This document shows positions 36,463 to 44,826 of a DNA stretch of 64,000 nucleotides, in pieces; the stretch's first letter is position 1; the number at the start of each line of letters is the position of its first letter. Made by a program: the position numbers and the translations under genes. The notes below the pieces were generated by a model. That model saw only the letters and a program-made list of their open reading frames with translations, ran no database searches and was not told the DNA's origin. The stretch is from Chloroflexota bacterium. GTDB lineage: Bacteria; Chloroflexota; Anaerolineae; Promineifilales; Promineifilaceae. The DNA lies in NCBI GenBank assembly GCA_014584575.1, contig JACTMP010000002.1:1-64000 (forward strand), given 5' to 3'.

Positions 36463-36618
36463 ATGAGTAGCTTTTTAATTATTGCACCGGCTTTTTTCCT
36501 TCATGCTTTCATTGTTATTATCGGAACGATCTTTGGTAATCCGAAATCAAAAAAATGCTATTTGCTGTGTTCTTTTTCTTTTATTTCGATATGCGCGGCG
36601 GCTATCTATTACCTATAA
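36463..36618 (+). CDS. Small hydrophobic protein, 51 residues
   Basis: AAGGAG at 36446-36451 precedes ATG 36463. Two hydrophobic stretches (about residues 3-23 FLIIAPAFFLHAFIVIIGTI, and 34-50) are split by a basic NPKSKK turn, so a two-helix membrane protein is expected. No homology recognised. It is the first of two small hydrophobic ORFs between the radical SAM gene and a strong terminator, so it may belong to the same transcription unit as a membrane-acting component. Confidence 0.5.
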   Translation: MSSFLIIAPAFFLHAFIVIIGTIFGNPKSKKCYLLCSFSFISICAAAIYYL

Positions 36619-36643
36619 ATAACATGTTTGAGGAGTAGATGTC

Positions 36644-36766
36644 ATGATTCAATTAGTTCTATTTCTGGTAATCGGGTTTGTTTTTCTTTTGCCCACTTTT
36701 TTCCTCATTGCTGCCTGTGCCCGATCTTCCCAAATTAGCCAGGCGATTGAAATCACACAAAAGTAA
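36644..36766 (+). CDS. Small hydrophobic protein, 40 residues
   Basis: GAGGAG at about 36630-36635 sits 8 bases before ATG 36644. Residues 2-24 (IQLVLFLVIGFVFLLPTFFL) form one membrane helix, with AACARSS after it and a polar tail. It lies 25 bases after the preceding small ORF. Like that ORF it may be part of the ATPase/radical SAM system or an unrelated small membrane peptide. No family recognised. Confidence 0.45.
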   Translation: MIQLVLFLVIGFVFLLPTFFLIAACARSSQISQAIEITQK

Positions 36767-36952
36767 ATTGGTCTGGCTGCCATCGAATTCGCTCGCAACG
36801 GCCGTCACGACCAGTCCAACTAAAAAGGAGGTCAATTGAATAGACAATGACTGTTTACATAAAAACAAGATGGACATAAGGAGAAACGTTCATATGACTT
36901 AATTCTCGCAGGATAACCTGCTCCCCACCCCCTTTAATTCTCTTCCCATAAA

Positions 36953-36994
36953 AAACGGGACGGCTCCGCTGGAACGGCCGTCCCGTTTCTTTTT
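36953..36994 (+). terminator. Strong rho-independent terminator
   Basis: Stem AAACGGGACGG (36953-36963) / CCGTCCCGTTT (36978-36988) followed by TCTTTTT. It would end the transcript of the ATPase/radical SAM genes and the two small ORFs. Confidence 0.8.
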
Positions 36995-37013
36995 GCCAAA
37001 TCCTTCACGCCCC

Positions 37014-37199
37014 TTAGTGTCCTTCGCGAATCAAAATCGCCGACACGAACAACTGCCTCAGGCTCACATCTGCCCGCAGCCGTTCCATGTCGTGCATGGG
37101 CGGTAGGCCAAAATTGAGAATGGCTGACTTTACCGTCTGTCTTCTACCACAAAACAGGCAAAAAGGATAAACTTGCCTTCCATTTGATGTATCAGTGGA
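37014..37199 (-). pseudogene. Orphan 61-residue coding remnant
   Basis: The minus-strand frame is open for 61 codons and ends in TAA at 37014-37016 but has no start codon near its beginning. The sequence reads like the C-terminus of a real protein (SAILNFGLPPMHDMERLRAD, then VSLRQLFVSAIL). No family is assigned with confidence. The gap from 36767 to 37393 holds this, the terminator before it and the hairpin after it, and otherwise no supported gene. Confidence 0.35.
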
Positions 37200-37289
37200 T
37201 CAATGCGGAGTTCGCATCCTCACATGCGACCCGATGGCTATTGGATGTCTCCCCCCGCATTATTCACAGGGTTGGGCAAGAGTTCGAGG

Positions 37290-37353
37290 TCAGAAGTTCA
37301 ACTTTTCTTCTCGACAAAATTTTCAGTTGATGGCAAAAAGCTGAACTTCTTTC
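37290..37353. repeat. Imperfect fold-back with AAGTTCAACTTTT arm
   Basis: AGAAGTTCAACTTTT pairs with AAAAAGCTGAACTTCT about 25 bases later. The arm resembles the hairpin at 10637-10671. Confidence 0.55.
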
Positions 37354-37393
37354 GGTAGGCTCAATCATCAATGTTGATCAGATAAGGCGTTTT

Positions 37394-38308
37394 ATGATGC
37401 ACCACCAATTTGCCACCACCGATCGCGGCCTGAATCGGCAGCTTCCGGCCATGCGGTTGTACGAAAAAGCCAAGCGGCTGGGTATCTGGAATCCGTCAGA
37501 TATTGACCTGAGCCAGGATGCCCGCGACTGGGTCGCCTTGTCGCCAGAAGAGCAGGATTTACTGCTGCGGCTGACAGCGATGTTTCAGGCCGGGGAAGAG
37601 GCGGTGACGCTCGATTTGTTGCCATTGATCATGGCGGTGGCGCACGACGGCCGTATCGAAGAAGAAATCTACCTGACTACCTTCCTCTTTGAAGAAGCCA
37701 AACATACCGACTTCTTCAGCCGTTTCCTGTCCGAAGTTGCCCGGCAGCACACCAATGGCAACATGACGGACTTGAGCCGCTATCACACGGAGAGCTATCG
37801 CCATGTCTTTTACCACGCCTTGCCACAAACGTTACAGTCGCTACAAACTGACCCGTCGCCTGCGGCCCTTATTCGCGCTTCCGTTACCTACAACATGGTG
37901 GTGGAAGGTGTGCTGGCGGAGACGGGATACCATGGCTACTTTACCGTGCTGGACCAGGAAAGGTTAATGCCGGGTATGCGGCAAGGCATCACCCTGCTCA
38001 AACAGGATGAATCCCGCCACATTGCCTACGGCGTCTTTCTCATCTCCAGGCTGCTGGCGGCCGATGATGGTTTGTGGCCGGTTGTTGAACAGACCATGAA
38101 CGAACTACTACCTTATGCCCTGGCCACTGTCGGCGAGGCGTTTGATTATTATGACCCCATTCCCTTTGGACTGGACCCGGCTATCTTCACCGACTTTGCT
38201 CTGAATCAGTTCCAAAAGCGGCTGGAGCGGATTGAGCGGGCGCGGGGGGCGTCACTGGCCGAAATTGAGCAAATTACCCATCACATTATTGAAGGCAATG
38301 ATGGTTAG
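37394..38308 (+). CDS. R2-like ligand-binding oxidase (R2lox)
   Basis: A 304-residue protein of the ferritin-like superfamily, close to the R2lox group (Mn/Fe oxidase related to ribonucleotide reductase R2). Expected metal ligands are present: Glu68 in GEEAV, Glu101 and His104 in EEAKHTDFF, Glu171 in VVEGVLAETGY, and Glu206/His209 in DESRHIAYG. Val71 and Tyr166 occupy the positions that form the Val-Tyr crosslink in characterised members. Function in cells is unresolved; a fatty-acid-like ligand sits in the active site of known members. ATG 37394 or 37397. Followed by an esterase gene. Confidence 0.85.
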   Translation: MMHHQFATTDRGLNRQLPAMRLYEKAKRLGIWNPSDIDLSQDARDWVALSPEEQDLLLRLTAMFQAGEEAVTLDLLPLIMAVAHDGRIEEEIYLTTFLFEEAKHTDFFSRFLSEVARQHTNGNMTDLSRYHTESYRHVFYHALPQTLQSLQTDPSPAALIRASVTYNMVVEGVLAETGYHGYFTVLDQERLMPGMRQGITLLKQDESRHIAYGVFLISRLLAADDGLWPVVEQTMNELLPYALATVGEAFDYYDPIPFGLDPAIFTDFALNQFQKRLERIERARGASLAEIEQITHHIIEGNDG

Positions 38309-38318
38309 AACAGGGGGC

Positions 38319-38362
38319 GGTTATCGGCAATCGGCTGCCGGTAATCGGTTATCGGTAAAAGG
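38319..38362. repeat. Heptad tandem repeat
   Basis: Units TATCGGC, AATCGGC, TGCCGGT, AATCGGT, TATCGGT fill the 62-base gap between the R2lox and esterase genes. Confidence 0.75.
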
Positions 38363-38370
38363 AGTGCAGA

Positions 38371-39651
38371 ATGAAACGGGTGTTGCGGTTAATAACGATG
38401 GCAGCGGCCTGGCTGGCATTGCTGGCAAACGTATCATTGCCCGACGGCCGTTTGCTTCCCTTCCTGGCTATCCCTAAAGGTTTTGCCGGGCCGTTGTCGC
38501 CGTTTCTGGCGCTTATTGGGTTGAAGGGGACGCTGCTGGCTTTGTGGCGGCGAGATTGGTTGTCGCTGGCTGCCGGGCTGTCGGCGCTGTTGCTGGCCCG
38601 GCGGCATATCCAAAACGTAACCGCGCCCCATGAGGAGTTTACCTTTGCCTTCGGCCCCGACTGGCAAAAGCGAATACCGCCCCATCTGCAATGGCGGCTG
38701 CGGGCAAAACGGTATGACCTACGGCCGTTGCCCACCCCCACGCCGCCCACATCACCAGACACCATCATCGGCTGCCACCAGGAAACGGGTGAACCACTGT
38801 TGGCCGACATCTGGCAGCCGCCGTCTGGCACACCCCATACCGGCATCGGCATCATTTACCTGCACGGCAGCGGCTGGCATTACATGGACAAAGATTTTCA
38901 GGGAACCACACGGCCGTTGTTCCACTATCTGGCCTGTCAAGGGCACGTTATTGCTGATGTGGCCTACACCCTGGCCCCTAAAGCGACCATCATCCCCATG
39001 ATTGCGGATGTGAAGCGGGCCATCGCCTGGATGAAAACAAACGCAGCCGACCTGGGTCTTAACCCTGACCGGGTTGTGCTCATGGGTGGCTCGGCCGGGG
39101 CGCATCTGGCGCTGCTGGCGGCGTATACACCCAACCATGCTATTTTAGACCCGGCGGATATTGGTGGCGCGGACACGGCCGTACACGGCGTCATCTCCTA
39201 CTATGGCATCACCGACATGGTCAGCGGGCATGAACGATTGTGCCATATCTCCCCCACGCCAGCCTTGTTGGCCCCCCGGGTAGAGTGGCTATTGCAGCGG
39301 GGTGGGTGGATAGCGGGCGACGGCTGTTACGTTCAAGCGCCCCAGATGATTCCCTTTGCCCTCGGTGGCCTGCCCGATGAAGACCCCGACATGTACCAGC
39401 TTGCCTCGCCGCTCACCCAAGTCGGCCCGCATTGCCCCCCGACCCTGCTCATCAACGGCGCCCACGACGTTGGCCCAGACATCGGCCAGCACCGCCAGTT
39501 GCAGGCCGCCCTCTATCGCCATCACGTCCCCTGTGCGCATGTGGAACTGGCCGACGCCGACCATGCCTTTGACCTGATCGCCCCACGCTGGTCTCCCGCC
39601 GCCCAGGCCGCCCTTTATGACGTGGAACGCTTTCTTGGGCTACTTGTCTAA
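38371..39651 (+). CDS. Alpha/beta hydrolase (HSL-like esterase) with membrane N-terminus
   Basis: A 426-residue hydrolase. Residues about 1-75 are hydrophobic (three short helices), so it is likely membrane-attached. The catalytic half begins with the oxyanion motif YLHGSGWHYMD; nucleophile elbow GGSAGAH; acid/His region LINGAHDVG and DADHAFD. The layout is that of the hormone-sensitive-lipase-like esterase family. The substrate is an ester or lipid of unknown type. It probably forms an operon with R2lox, with only a repeat between them, which hints at a lipid-related pathway. Confidence 0.82.
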   Translation: MKRVLRLITMAAAWLALLANVSLPDGRLLPFLAIPKGFAGPLSPFLALIGLKGTLLALWRRDWLSLAAGLSALLLARRHIQNVTAPHEEFTFAFGPDWQKRIPPHLQWRLRAKRYDLRPLPTPTPPTSPDTIIGCHQETGEPLLADIWQPPSGTPHTGIGIIYLHGSGWHYMDKDFQGTTRPLFHYLACQGHVIADVAYTLAPKATIIPMIADVKRAIAWMKTNAADLGLNPDRVVLMGGSAGAHLALLAAYTPNHAILDPADIGGADTAVHGVISYYGITDMVSGHERLCHISPTPALLAPRVEWLLQRGGWIAGDGCYVQAPQMIPFALGGLPDEDPDMYQLASPLTQVGPHCPPTLLINGAHDVGPDIGQHRQLQAALYRHHVPCAHVELADADHAFDLIAPRWSPAAQAALYDVERFLGLLV

Positions 39652-39679
39652 AGAAGACACCCCATTTTTGTTCAAACTG

Positions 39680-39708
39680 TTGACAAACTTTTCCGGTTTT
39701 GTTATAGT
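39680..39708 (+). promoter_or_regulatory. Sigma70-like promoter of the beta-glucan locus
   Basis: TTGACA (39680-39685), 17-base spacer, TATAGT (39703-39708): a near-consensus promoter. The CebR-type operator begins 8 bases after the -10 box. Confidence 0.85.
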
Positions 39709-39715
39709 TTTGGCA

Positions 39716-39739
39716 CTTCGTGGGAGCGCTCCCACGAAG
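39716..39739 (+). promoter_or_regulatory. CebR-type LacI-family operator 1
   Basis: A 24-bp perfect palindrome whose core is TGGGAGCGCTCCCA (39721-39734), identical to the site bound by CebR, the cellobiose-responsive repressor of Streptomyces. It overlaps the expected transcription start, so binding would block initiation. Confidence 0.85.
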
Positions 39740-39829
39740 GGTTGAGGAGAAGAACACCACCTTTCTAAGCCAATACCAAACCGTTTCTTGAGCTTTTCAC
39801 TGTTTGAAAGGCTTTTTTAAGCACCTGTT

Positions 39830-39843
39830 TGGGAGCGCTTCCA
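39830..39843 (+). promoter_or_regulatory. CebR-type operator 2
   Basis: TGGGAGCGCTTCCA differs from the core of operator 1 by one base. It lies 109 bases further downstream, ahead of the regulator gene, so looping or roadblock control is possible. Confidence 0.75.
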
Positions 39844-39925
39844 CGCGGGTTCTTTTCGCCCAACCCTTACTCATCCATAGCAAAAATATGACATATTGTG
39901 CCGGTCACAATATGTAGCACTGGTT

Positions 39926-40936
39926 ATGAGTCGGTTGACCCTGGAATCAATAGCGGAATTGGCGGGTGTGTCACGCTCCACCGTCTCGCGGGTGGTCAAT
40001 AACCACGTTAGTGTCCGCCCCGAAGTGCGTGAGCGGGTGTTGTCGGTGATTGAGCAAACCGGCTATCAACCAGACACCGCCGCCCGCCGCCTGGCCGGCC
40101 AGCGTGCCAATATCATTGGCCTGGTGATTGCTGAACCGGCGCAAGCCCTTTTTGCCGACCCCTATTTTCCCCGACTCATTCAGGGTATTACCCAGGCATG
40201 TAATCCTCTGGAACTTACCCTTTCTCTCTTTTTATTTCATACCAAAGAAGAAGAAGCCAGCTTATACCCCAAAATCGTGCGCAGCAATTTGTTTGATGGT
40301 CTGATTACGGCGGGTAATCATGTGGATGATCCGTTGGTGCCACAACTGATTGAAAATGATGTGCCTTTTGTGGCCATTGGCCGCCACGAACATCCTGATG
40401 TCAATTTCCTGGATACCGACAATGTGGCCGGCGCTCATGCGGCCGTCTCCCACCTGATTCGCCTGGGACGGCAACGCATTGCCCATATCACCGGCCATCT
40501 GAATAACCGGTCGGCGATGGACCGCCAGACTGGGTACCGAAATGCCTTGCGTGACCGGGGGCGCGTGGTAGACCCTGACTTAATCGAAGTTGGGGATTAC
40601 ACCGAAGCCAGCGCGTATGAAGCCACACACCGGCTGCTGCCCAAGGGCATTGACGCCATTTTTGTGGCCTCAGACAGTATGGCCTTGGGGACACTGCGCG
40701 CCCTGCGGGAAGCGAATGTGCAGGTGCCGGAAGATGTGGCTATCGTTGGATTTGATGATCTGCCGCCGGCGCTGCTGGCCATGCCCACGTTGACAACAGT
40801 CCGCCAACCAATCCGGCGCATGGGTGCGCTGGCGGTAGATACGCTGCTAGATATTATTGACAATGGCTCCAAACCGGCGCGGCGCATCATTTTGCCGACA
40901 GAACTGGTGGTGCGTGAATCATCGGGCGTCGGGTAA
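39926..40936 (+). CDS. LacI-family transcriptional repressor, CebR-like
   Basis: A 336-residue LacI/GalR-type regulator. N-terminal HTH (LTLESIAELAGVSRSTVSRV), hinge helix and a periplasmic-binding-like sensor domain (IIGLVIAEPAQALFADPYFP; VAIVGFDDLP). The start at ATG 39926 is fixed by the HTH; the longer frame to 39896 runs into the control region. Two CebR-type operators upstream and the sugar genes downstream suggest it represses the whole locus and its own gene until cellobiose or a related disaccharide binds. The ligand is inferred from the operator and neighbours. Confidence 0.9.
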   Translation: MSRLTLESIAELAGVSRSTVSRVVNNHVSVRPEVRERVLSVIEQTGYQPDTAARRLAGQRANIIGLVIAEPAQALFADPYFPRLIQGITQACNPLELTLSLFLFHTKEEEASLYPKIVRSNLFDGLITAGNHVDDPLVPQLIENDVPFVAIGRHEHPDVNFLDTDNVAGAHAAVSHLIRLGRQRIAHITGHLNNRSAMDRQTGYRNALRDRGRVVDPDLIEVGDYTEASAYEATHRLLPKGIDAIFVASDSMALGTLRALREANVQVPEDVAIVGFDDLPPALLAMPTLTTVRQPIRRMGALAVDTLLDIIDNGSKPARRIILPTELVVRESSGVG

Positions 40937-40993
40937 TGGGTTGGTGATGGGTTGGTGATGGGTAGGTAATGGGTAGGTGATGGGTTGGTGATG
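40932..40993. repeat. 11-bp tandem repeat
   Basis: Five units of GGGTTGGTGAT or its variant GGGTAGGTAAT link the regulator and kinase genes; the kinase ATG lies at the end of the last unit. Confidence 0.75.
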
Positions 40994-42013
40994 AATGCAA
41001 TGAATGGTAAGGCGCAGGGGCACACGGCCGTTGTCGGCGTAGATGTCGGTGGCACAACCATCACCGCCATGGTGGTGGATGCAACCCTGCAACCTTGCGG
41101 CCACTATAGCGGCTCCACCGATAAACAAACACCAACCAGCACCCTGGACAGCATTCAAACGGCCGTGTACCAGGCATTGGCGCAATCTGGCTACGCTTTG
41201 ACCCAAATCGCCGCAATCGGCATGGGCATACCTGGCCGGGTTGACCCGGAGGCGGGCATGGTTCACCTGGCCGTCAACCTGAACTGGGATGACATGCCGG
41301 CCGGCCCGATGTTAAGCGCGGCTTTGGGTGGTATACCCTGTTACCTGGAAAATGACCTGCATCTGGCAGCGTTGGGTTATTACACCTTTTTTACCAACCA
41401 GACCATTCAGCACATGGCGTATGTGAGCGTTGGTACGGGGTTGGCAGCAGGCTTGATTTTGGACGGCCGTCTCTACCGCGGTGCACACGGTATGGCCGGG
41501 GAATTTGGGCACATGGTGGTTGACCCGGACGGCCCCCGCTGCAACTGTGGCAATCATGGCTGCCTGGAACAGTATGTGGCCGGCCCGGCCATCGCCCGCG
41601 CCGGGCAACAGGCAGCGGCCGCGGGTTTATGGGAACCGGGGAAAGAGGTGGCGAAGGTGACGGCCGTAGACGTATTCCAGGCTGCCCACCAGGGCAATCC
41701 GGCAGCGCAAACCATCATCAATCAGGTGGGAACATACCTGGGCCGTGGCCTGCAAGCACTTATCATGGCCTTCGACATAGACAAAATTATTCTCGGCGGT
41801 GGCATCTCCCGTGCGGGTGATACCCTGCGCCAGGTTATCTTACGCGAATGGCAGCGGCAGGCAGCCTTATCCCCCCTCGCCGCTGAAATGTTACTGGCAG
41901 ATAAACTAGAATTAGCGCCGGCCGATAGCAATCCCGGCGCCTGGGGTGGTGTGGCGTTGGCGCGCCAGATGCTGGCAAAAACAACACCACAACGACTCCT
42001 GACAACAGCTTAA
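40991..42013 (+). CDS. ROK family sugar kinase (likely glucokinase)
   Basis: A 340-residue ROK kinase. ATP-phosphate motif VGVDVGGTTITAMVVD at the start, catalytic-type sugar-binding region YLENDLHLAALG, and the zinc motif CNCGNHGCLEQYVAGPAI that defines ROK proteins. It would phosphorylate glucose released from cellobiose by the GH3 and GH94 enzymes of the same locus. ATG 40991 is used; the frame runs back to a TTG at 40985 within the repeat. The ribosome site is weak. Confidence 0.88.
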   Translation: MNAMNGKAQGHTAVVGVDVGGTTITAMVVDATLQPCGHYSGSTDKQTPTSTLDSIQTAVYQALAQSGYALTQIAAIGMGIPGRVDPEAGMVHLAVNLNWDDMPAGPMLSAALGGIPCYLENDLHLAALGYYTFFTNQTIQHMAYVSVGTGLAAGLILDGRLYRGAHGMAGEFGHMVVDPDGPRCNCGNHGCLEQYVAGPAIARAGQQAAAAGLWEPGKEVAKVTAVDVFQAAHQGNPAAQTIINQVGTYLGRGLQALIMAFDIDKIILGGGISRAGDTLRQVILREWQRQAALSPLAAEMLLADKLELAPADSNPGAWGGVALARQMLAKTTPQRLLTTA

Positions 42014-42165
42014 AGGAGGTGAGGCACAGGCACAAGCGCAAAAAACATCTCGTTGCCGTCCCGACCGCGCACCACATCATAACCGGACAGGCAACCCGTT
42101 CGTGATAGTTCATAATGATTACAATATTCAATAACCAAATCAGATACGCACAAGGAGAGAAGAAC

Positions 42166-43695
42166 ATGCGTACATCACGTTTCCTGTTAATTTTGTTAGC
42201 CATGATCCTGGCCCTGGCGCTGGTTGCCTGTGGCGGTGGAACTACCGAAGAACCTGCTGCTTCCCCCACCGAAGAAATGGCGGAAGAAGCTGCTCCGGCG
42301 GAAGAAGCCGCCCCAGCCGAAGAAGCGCCGGCCGAAGAAGCCGCCCCCGCCCCCACCACTGCCCCCAGCACCAGTGGCAAAGTTCAGATTCGCTGGTTTG
42401 TTGGTCTGGGCACTGGCACCAATGCGGAACAGGTCGCCACACAGGAAGAAGTTGTGGCTGACTTCAACGCTTCCCAAGATGAGATTGAACTCATTCTGGA
42501 AATTGTGCCCAACGACAGTGCTGTGCAAACCCTGTCCACCCAGATCGCTTCTGGTAACGGCCCTGACGTCATCGGCCCGGTGGGTTGGACTGGCTCCAAC
42601 TCCTTCTTTGGTCAATGGCTGGATATTGGGCCTCTGGTAGACGCGAGCGGCTTTGACACCAGCATCTTCGACCCGGCCCTGGTGGACTCTTACCAGACAG
42701 AAGAAGGTCAGGTGGGTTTACCATTTGCTGTGTTCCCGGCGGCCGTTTATTACCAACCAGCCCTGTTTGATGAGGTTGGTCTAGCTTACCCGCCCCAAAA
42801 CTATGGTGACATGTATGAACTGGATGGTGAAGAAGTTGAATGGAACTGGGAAACCTTTAACGAAGTAGCCCGCCGTCTGACCATTGACGTCAACGGGTTG
42901 AACTCCACTGAAGAAGGTTTCGACCGCACCCAAATCCAACAAGTTGGTTATCAACCGCAATGGCAAACGCATACGAACTACATGTCGTCCTACCGCGCCG
43001 GCGCAACCAAAATCTATGAAGGCACTGAGCCTGGCAGCTTTACCTCCACCATGCCCGATAGCTGGAAAGAGGCCAATCGGTGGCTCTATGATGCCATTTG
43101 GGGCGACCAACCCTTCGCGGTACCGGCATCGGTAACCGGTGCGGCTGAATGGGGTGGCGGTAACGTCTTCAACAGTGGCCGTGCAGCCATGATTATCACC
43201 CCGTTATGGTACACCTGCTGCCTGGGTGAGTTCGCGGAAGCGGGTCTGGAATTCCAGGCTGGTATTCTACCTTTGGGTGATGATGGTGAGTATCACGGCC
43301 GTGTAGACGCCGACACCTTCCGCATCTGGAGCGGCACCAAATATCCCGAAGAAGCCTACGCCGTCTTGCAATACCTCATTACCGATGGCGCGGACAAATT
43401 ACTGCCCGTCTATGGCGCTTTACCGGCCATCCCTGATAAGCGCGAAGCTTTCTGGGCTCAGCAGACTGAACGATATCCCTTCTTGTCCCCTGAGAGCATT
43501 GCCGTCTTCGAAGCCGGCCTCTCATACCCGGATGCGCCCAGCGCCGAGCAATATCAACCCAACTACCCCGAAGCCTGGTCACGTGGGCAGACATTCTTTG
43601 ACCTCCTCCTGAACACCCCGCCCGACCAACTAGACTTCGATGCAGAATGGGACCAACTGGTCACAGACCTCGAAGCTATCTATAATCGGCAATAA
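42166..43695 (+). CDS. ABC sugar-binding lipoprotein
   Basis: A 509-residue extracytoplasmic binding protein. Signal peptide with lipobox LVAC (Cys22), then a Glu/Ala/Pro-rich linker of about 45 residues with tandem EEAAPA units that lifts the domain from the membrane. The mature part is a bacterial extracellular solute-binding protein family 1 type (LSTQIASGNGPDVIGPVGW; WLDIGPLVDASGFD). CAAGGAGAG sets the start at 42166. Together with the two permeases it would import cello-oligosaccharides, inferred from the enzymes and operator of the locus. Confidence 0.88.
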   Translation: MRTSRFLLILLAMILALALVACGGGTTEEPAASPTEEMAEEAAPAEEAAPAEEAPAEEAAPAPTTAPSTSGKVQIRWFVGLGTGTNAEQVATQEEVVADFNASQDEIELILEIVPNDSAVQTLSTQIASGNGPDVIGPVGWTGSNSFFGQWLDIGPLVDASGFDTSIFDPALVDSYQTEEGQVGLPFAVFPAAVYYQPALFDEVGLAYPPQNYGDMYELDGEEVEWNWETFNEVARRLTIDVNGLNSTEEGFDRTQIQQVGYQPQWQTHTNYMSSYRAGATKIYEGTEPGSFTSTMPDSWKEANRWLYDAIWGDQPFAVPASVTGAAEWGGGNVFNSGRAAMIITPLWYTCCLGEFAEAGLEFQAGILPLGDDGEYHGRVDADTFRIWSGTKYPEEAYAVLQYLITDGADKLLPVYGALPAIPDKREAFWAQQTERYPFLSPESIAVFEAGLSYPDAPSAEQYQPNYPEAWSRGQTFFDLLLNTPPDQLDFDAEWDQLVTDLEAIYNRQ

Positions 43696-43704
43696 CCTGA
43701 CATG

Positions 43705-43737
43705 ATAGGCAGGATAGTCTCAGGCTATCCTGCCTAT
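43705..43737 (+). terminator. 13-bp hairpin after binding-protein gene
   Basis: ATAGGCAGGATAG / CTATCCTGCCTAT with a 7-base loop and no long T tract. Such hairpins between binding-protein and permease genes usually protect the upstream mRNA and lower downstream expression. Confidence 0.75.
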
Positions 43738-43806
43738 TCTCAGGGTATATACGTTGCCCAGGGGGAAATTTTGTTCACCATTTGACAAAGATAGAGGAGA
43801 AAGATC

Positions 43807-44808
43807 ATGTTTGAACAACTAAACCGTGGCATGCCCCAATTGCCGTCGTTTAGAGCCTATCGCGCTTTGTCAGCGGTCAAACGTCGTGAAATGCGAGAGG
43901 GTTTGCTTTTCATTTCACCCTGGCTGATTGGATTCCTGGTTTTTACCATCATACCCATACTGGCCAGCCTGTTTTTCAGTTTTCTTGATTTAAAAATTAC
44001 CGACGGGATTTTAAGTACTCCCTCATTTGTGGGGCTGCGAAATTATCGCCAATTGTTTAATGACCCTCAAATATGGCGATTCAGCAGCCAGACCCCAGGC
44101 TCATTTTGGATCACGATCAGGTTTGGTATGATTGCCCTGCCGGTAGCGATTTTTTTGCCGTTAGGGTTGGCAATTTTGCTCAACAACCGCCACATGAAAG
44201 GTTCTGTACCCATACGCACCCTGTTTTACATGCCTTATATCATTCCCTTCGTAGCCGCTATCTTTCTCTGGGGCGGTATGCTTAACGCCGAAACGGGATG
44301 GATCAATCGCGCCCTCATGTCTATCGGGGTCCCCAGAGCCAATGTGCCGAATTGGGCTAATGACGTTAACTGGGTGTATCCCACTTACGTCATCATGGGT
44401 ATTTGGGGCATAGGTAATGCCATGCTCATTACGCTGGCCGGTTTACAAGGGGTTCCCACAGCCCTTTATGATGCAGCTAAAGTAGATGGCGCCAACGCCT
44501 TTCAATCTTTTCGCAATGTCACCTTCCCTATGATTTCACCTGTTATCTTTTTTAACCTGGTGTTAGCAATTGTGGGGTTGTTCCAGTATTTTCTGGTTCC
44601 ACTGGTGGTTAATAACGGGACCGGGCGGCCAGGTGGGGCCACCATGTTCTACAATCTTTACCTGTACCGAACCTTCTTTGTCTTTCAAAACATGTCATAT
44701 GGTTCGGCCATGGCCTGGCTGTTATTTGTCATCATTCTTGTCGTTACGGTGTTTTTGTTTAGGACAGCGCGTTACTGGGTTTATTATGCCGGTGAAGCTC
44801 GCTCATAA
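43807..44808 (+). CDS. ABC sugar permease, MalF/UgpA type
   Basis: A 333-residue permease with six predicted helices, starting with ISPWLIGFLVFTIIPILASL. The EAA coupling motif is DAAKVDGANAFQSFRNVTFP (cytoplasmic loop that docks on the ATPase). AGGAGAAAGATCATG supplies the ribosome site. It pairs with the next gene as the transmembrane pore. Confidence 0.9.
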   Translation: MFEQLNRGMPQLPSFRAYRALSAVKRREMREGLLFISPWLIGFLVFTIIPILASLFFSFLDLKITDGILSTPSFVGLRNYRQLFNDPQIWRFSSQTPGSFWITIRFGMIALPVAIFLPLGLAILLNNRHMKGSVPIRTLFYMPYIIPFVAAIFLWGGMLNAETGWINRALMSIGVPRANVPNWANDVNWVYPTYVIMGIWGIGNAMLITLAGLQGVPTALYDAAKVDGANAFQSFRNVTFPMISPVIFFNLVLAIVGLFQYFLVPLVVNNGTGRPGGATMFYNLYLYRTFFVFQNMSYGSAMAWLLFVIILVVTVFLFRTARYWVYYAGEARS

Positions 44809-44826
44809 TTAAGGAGACAATAGACG

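Noticed and set aside
36841-36885. Ten-residue ORF near a GGAGG site
   Set aside because: Too short (MTVYIKTRWT) and without any context; not supported.
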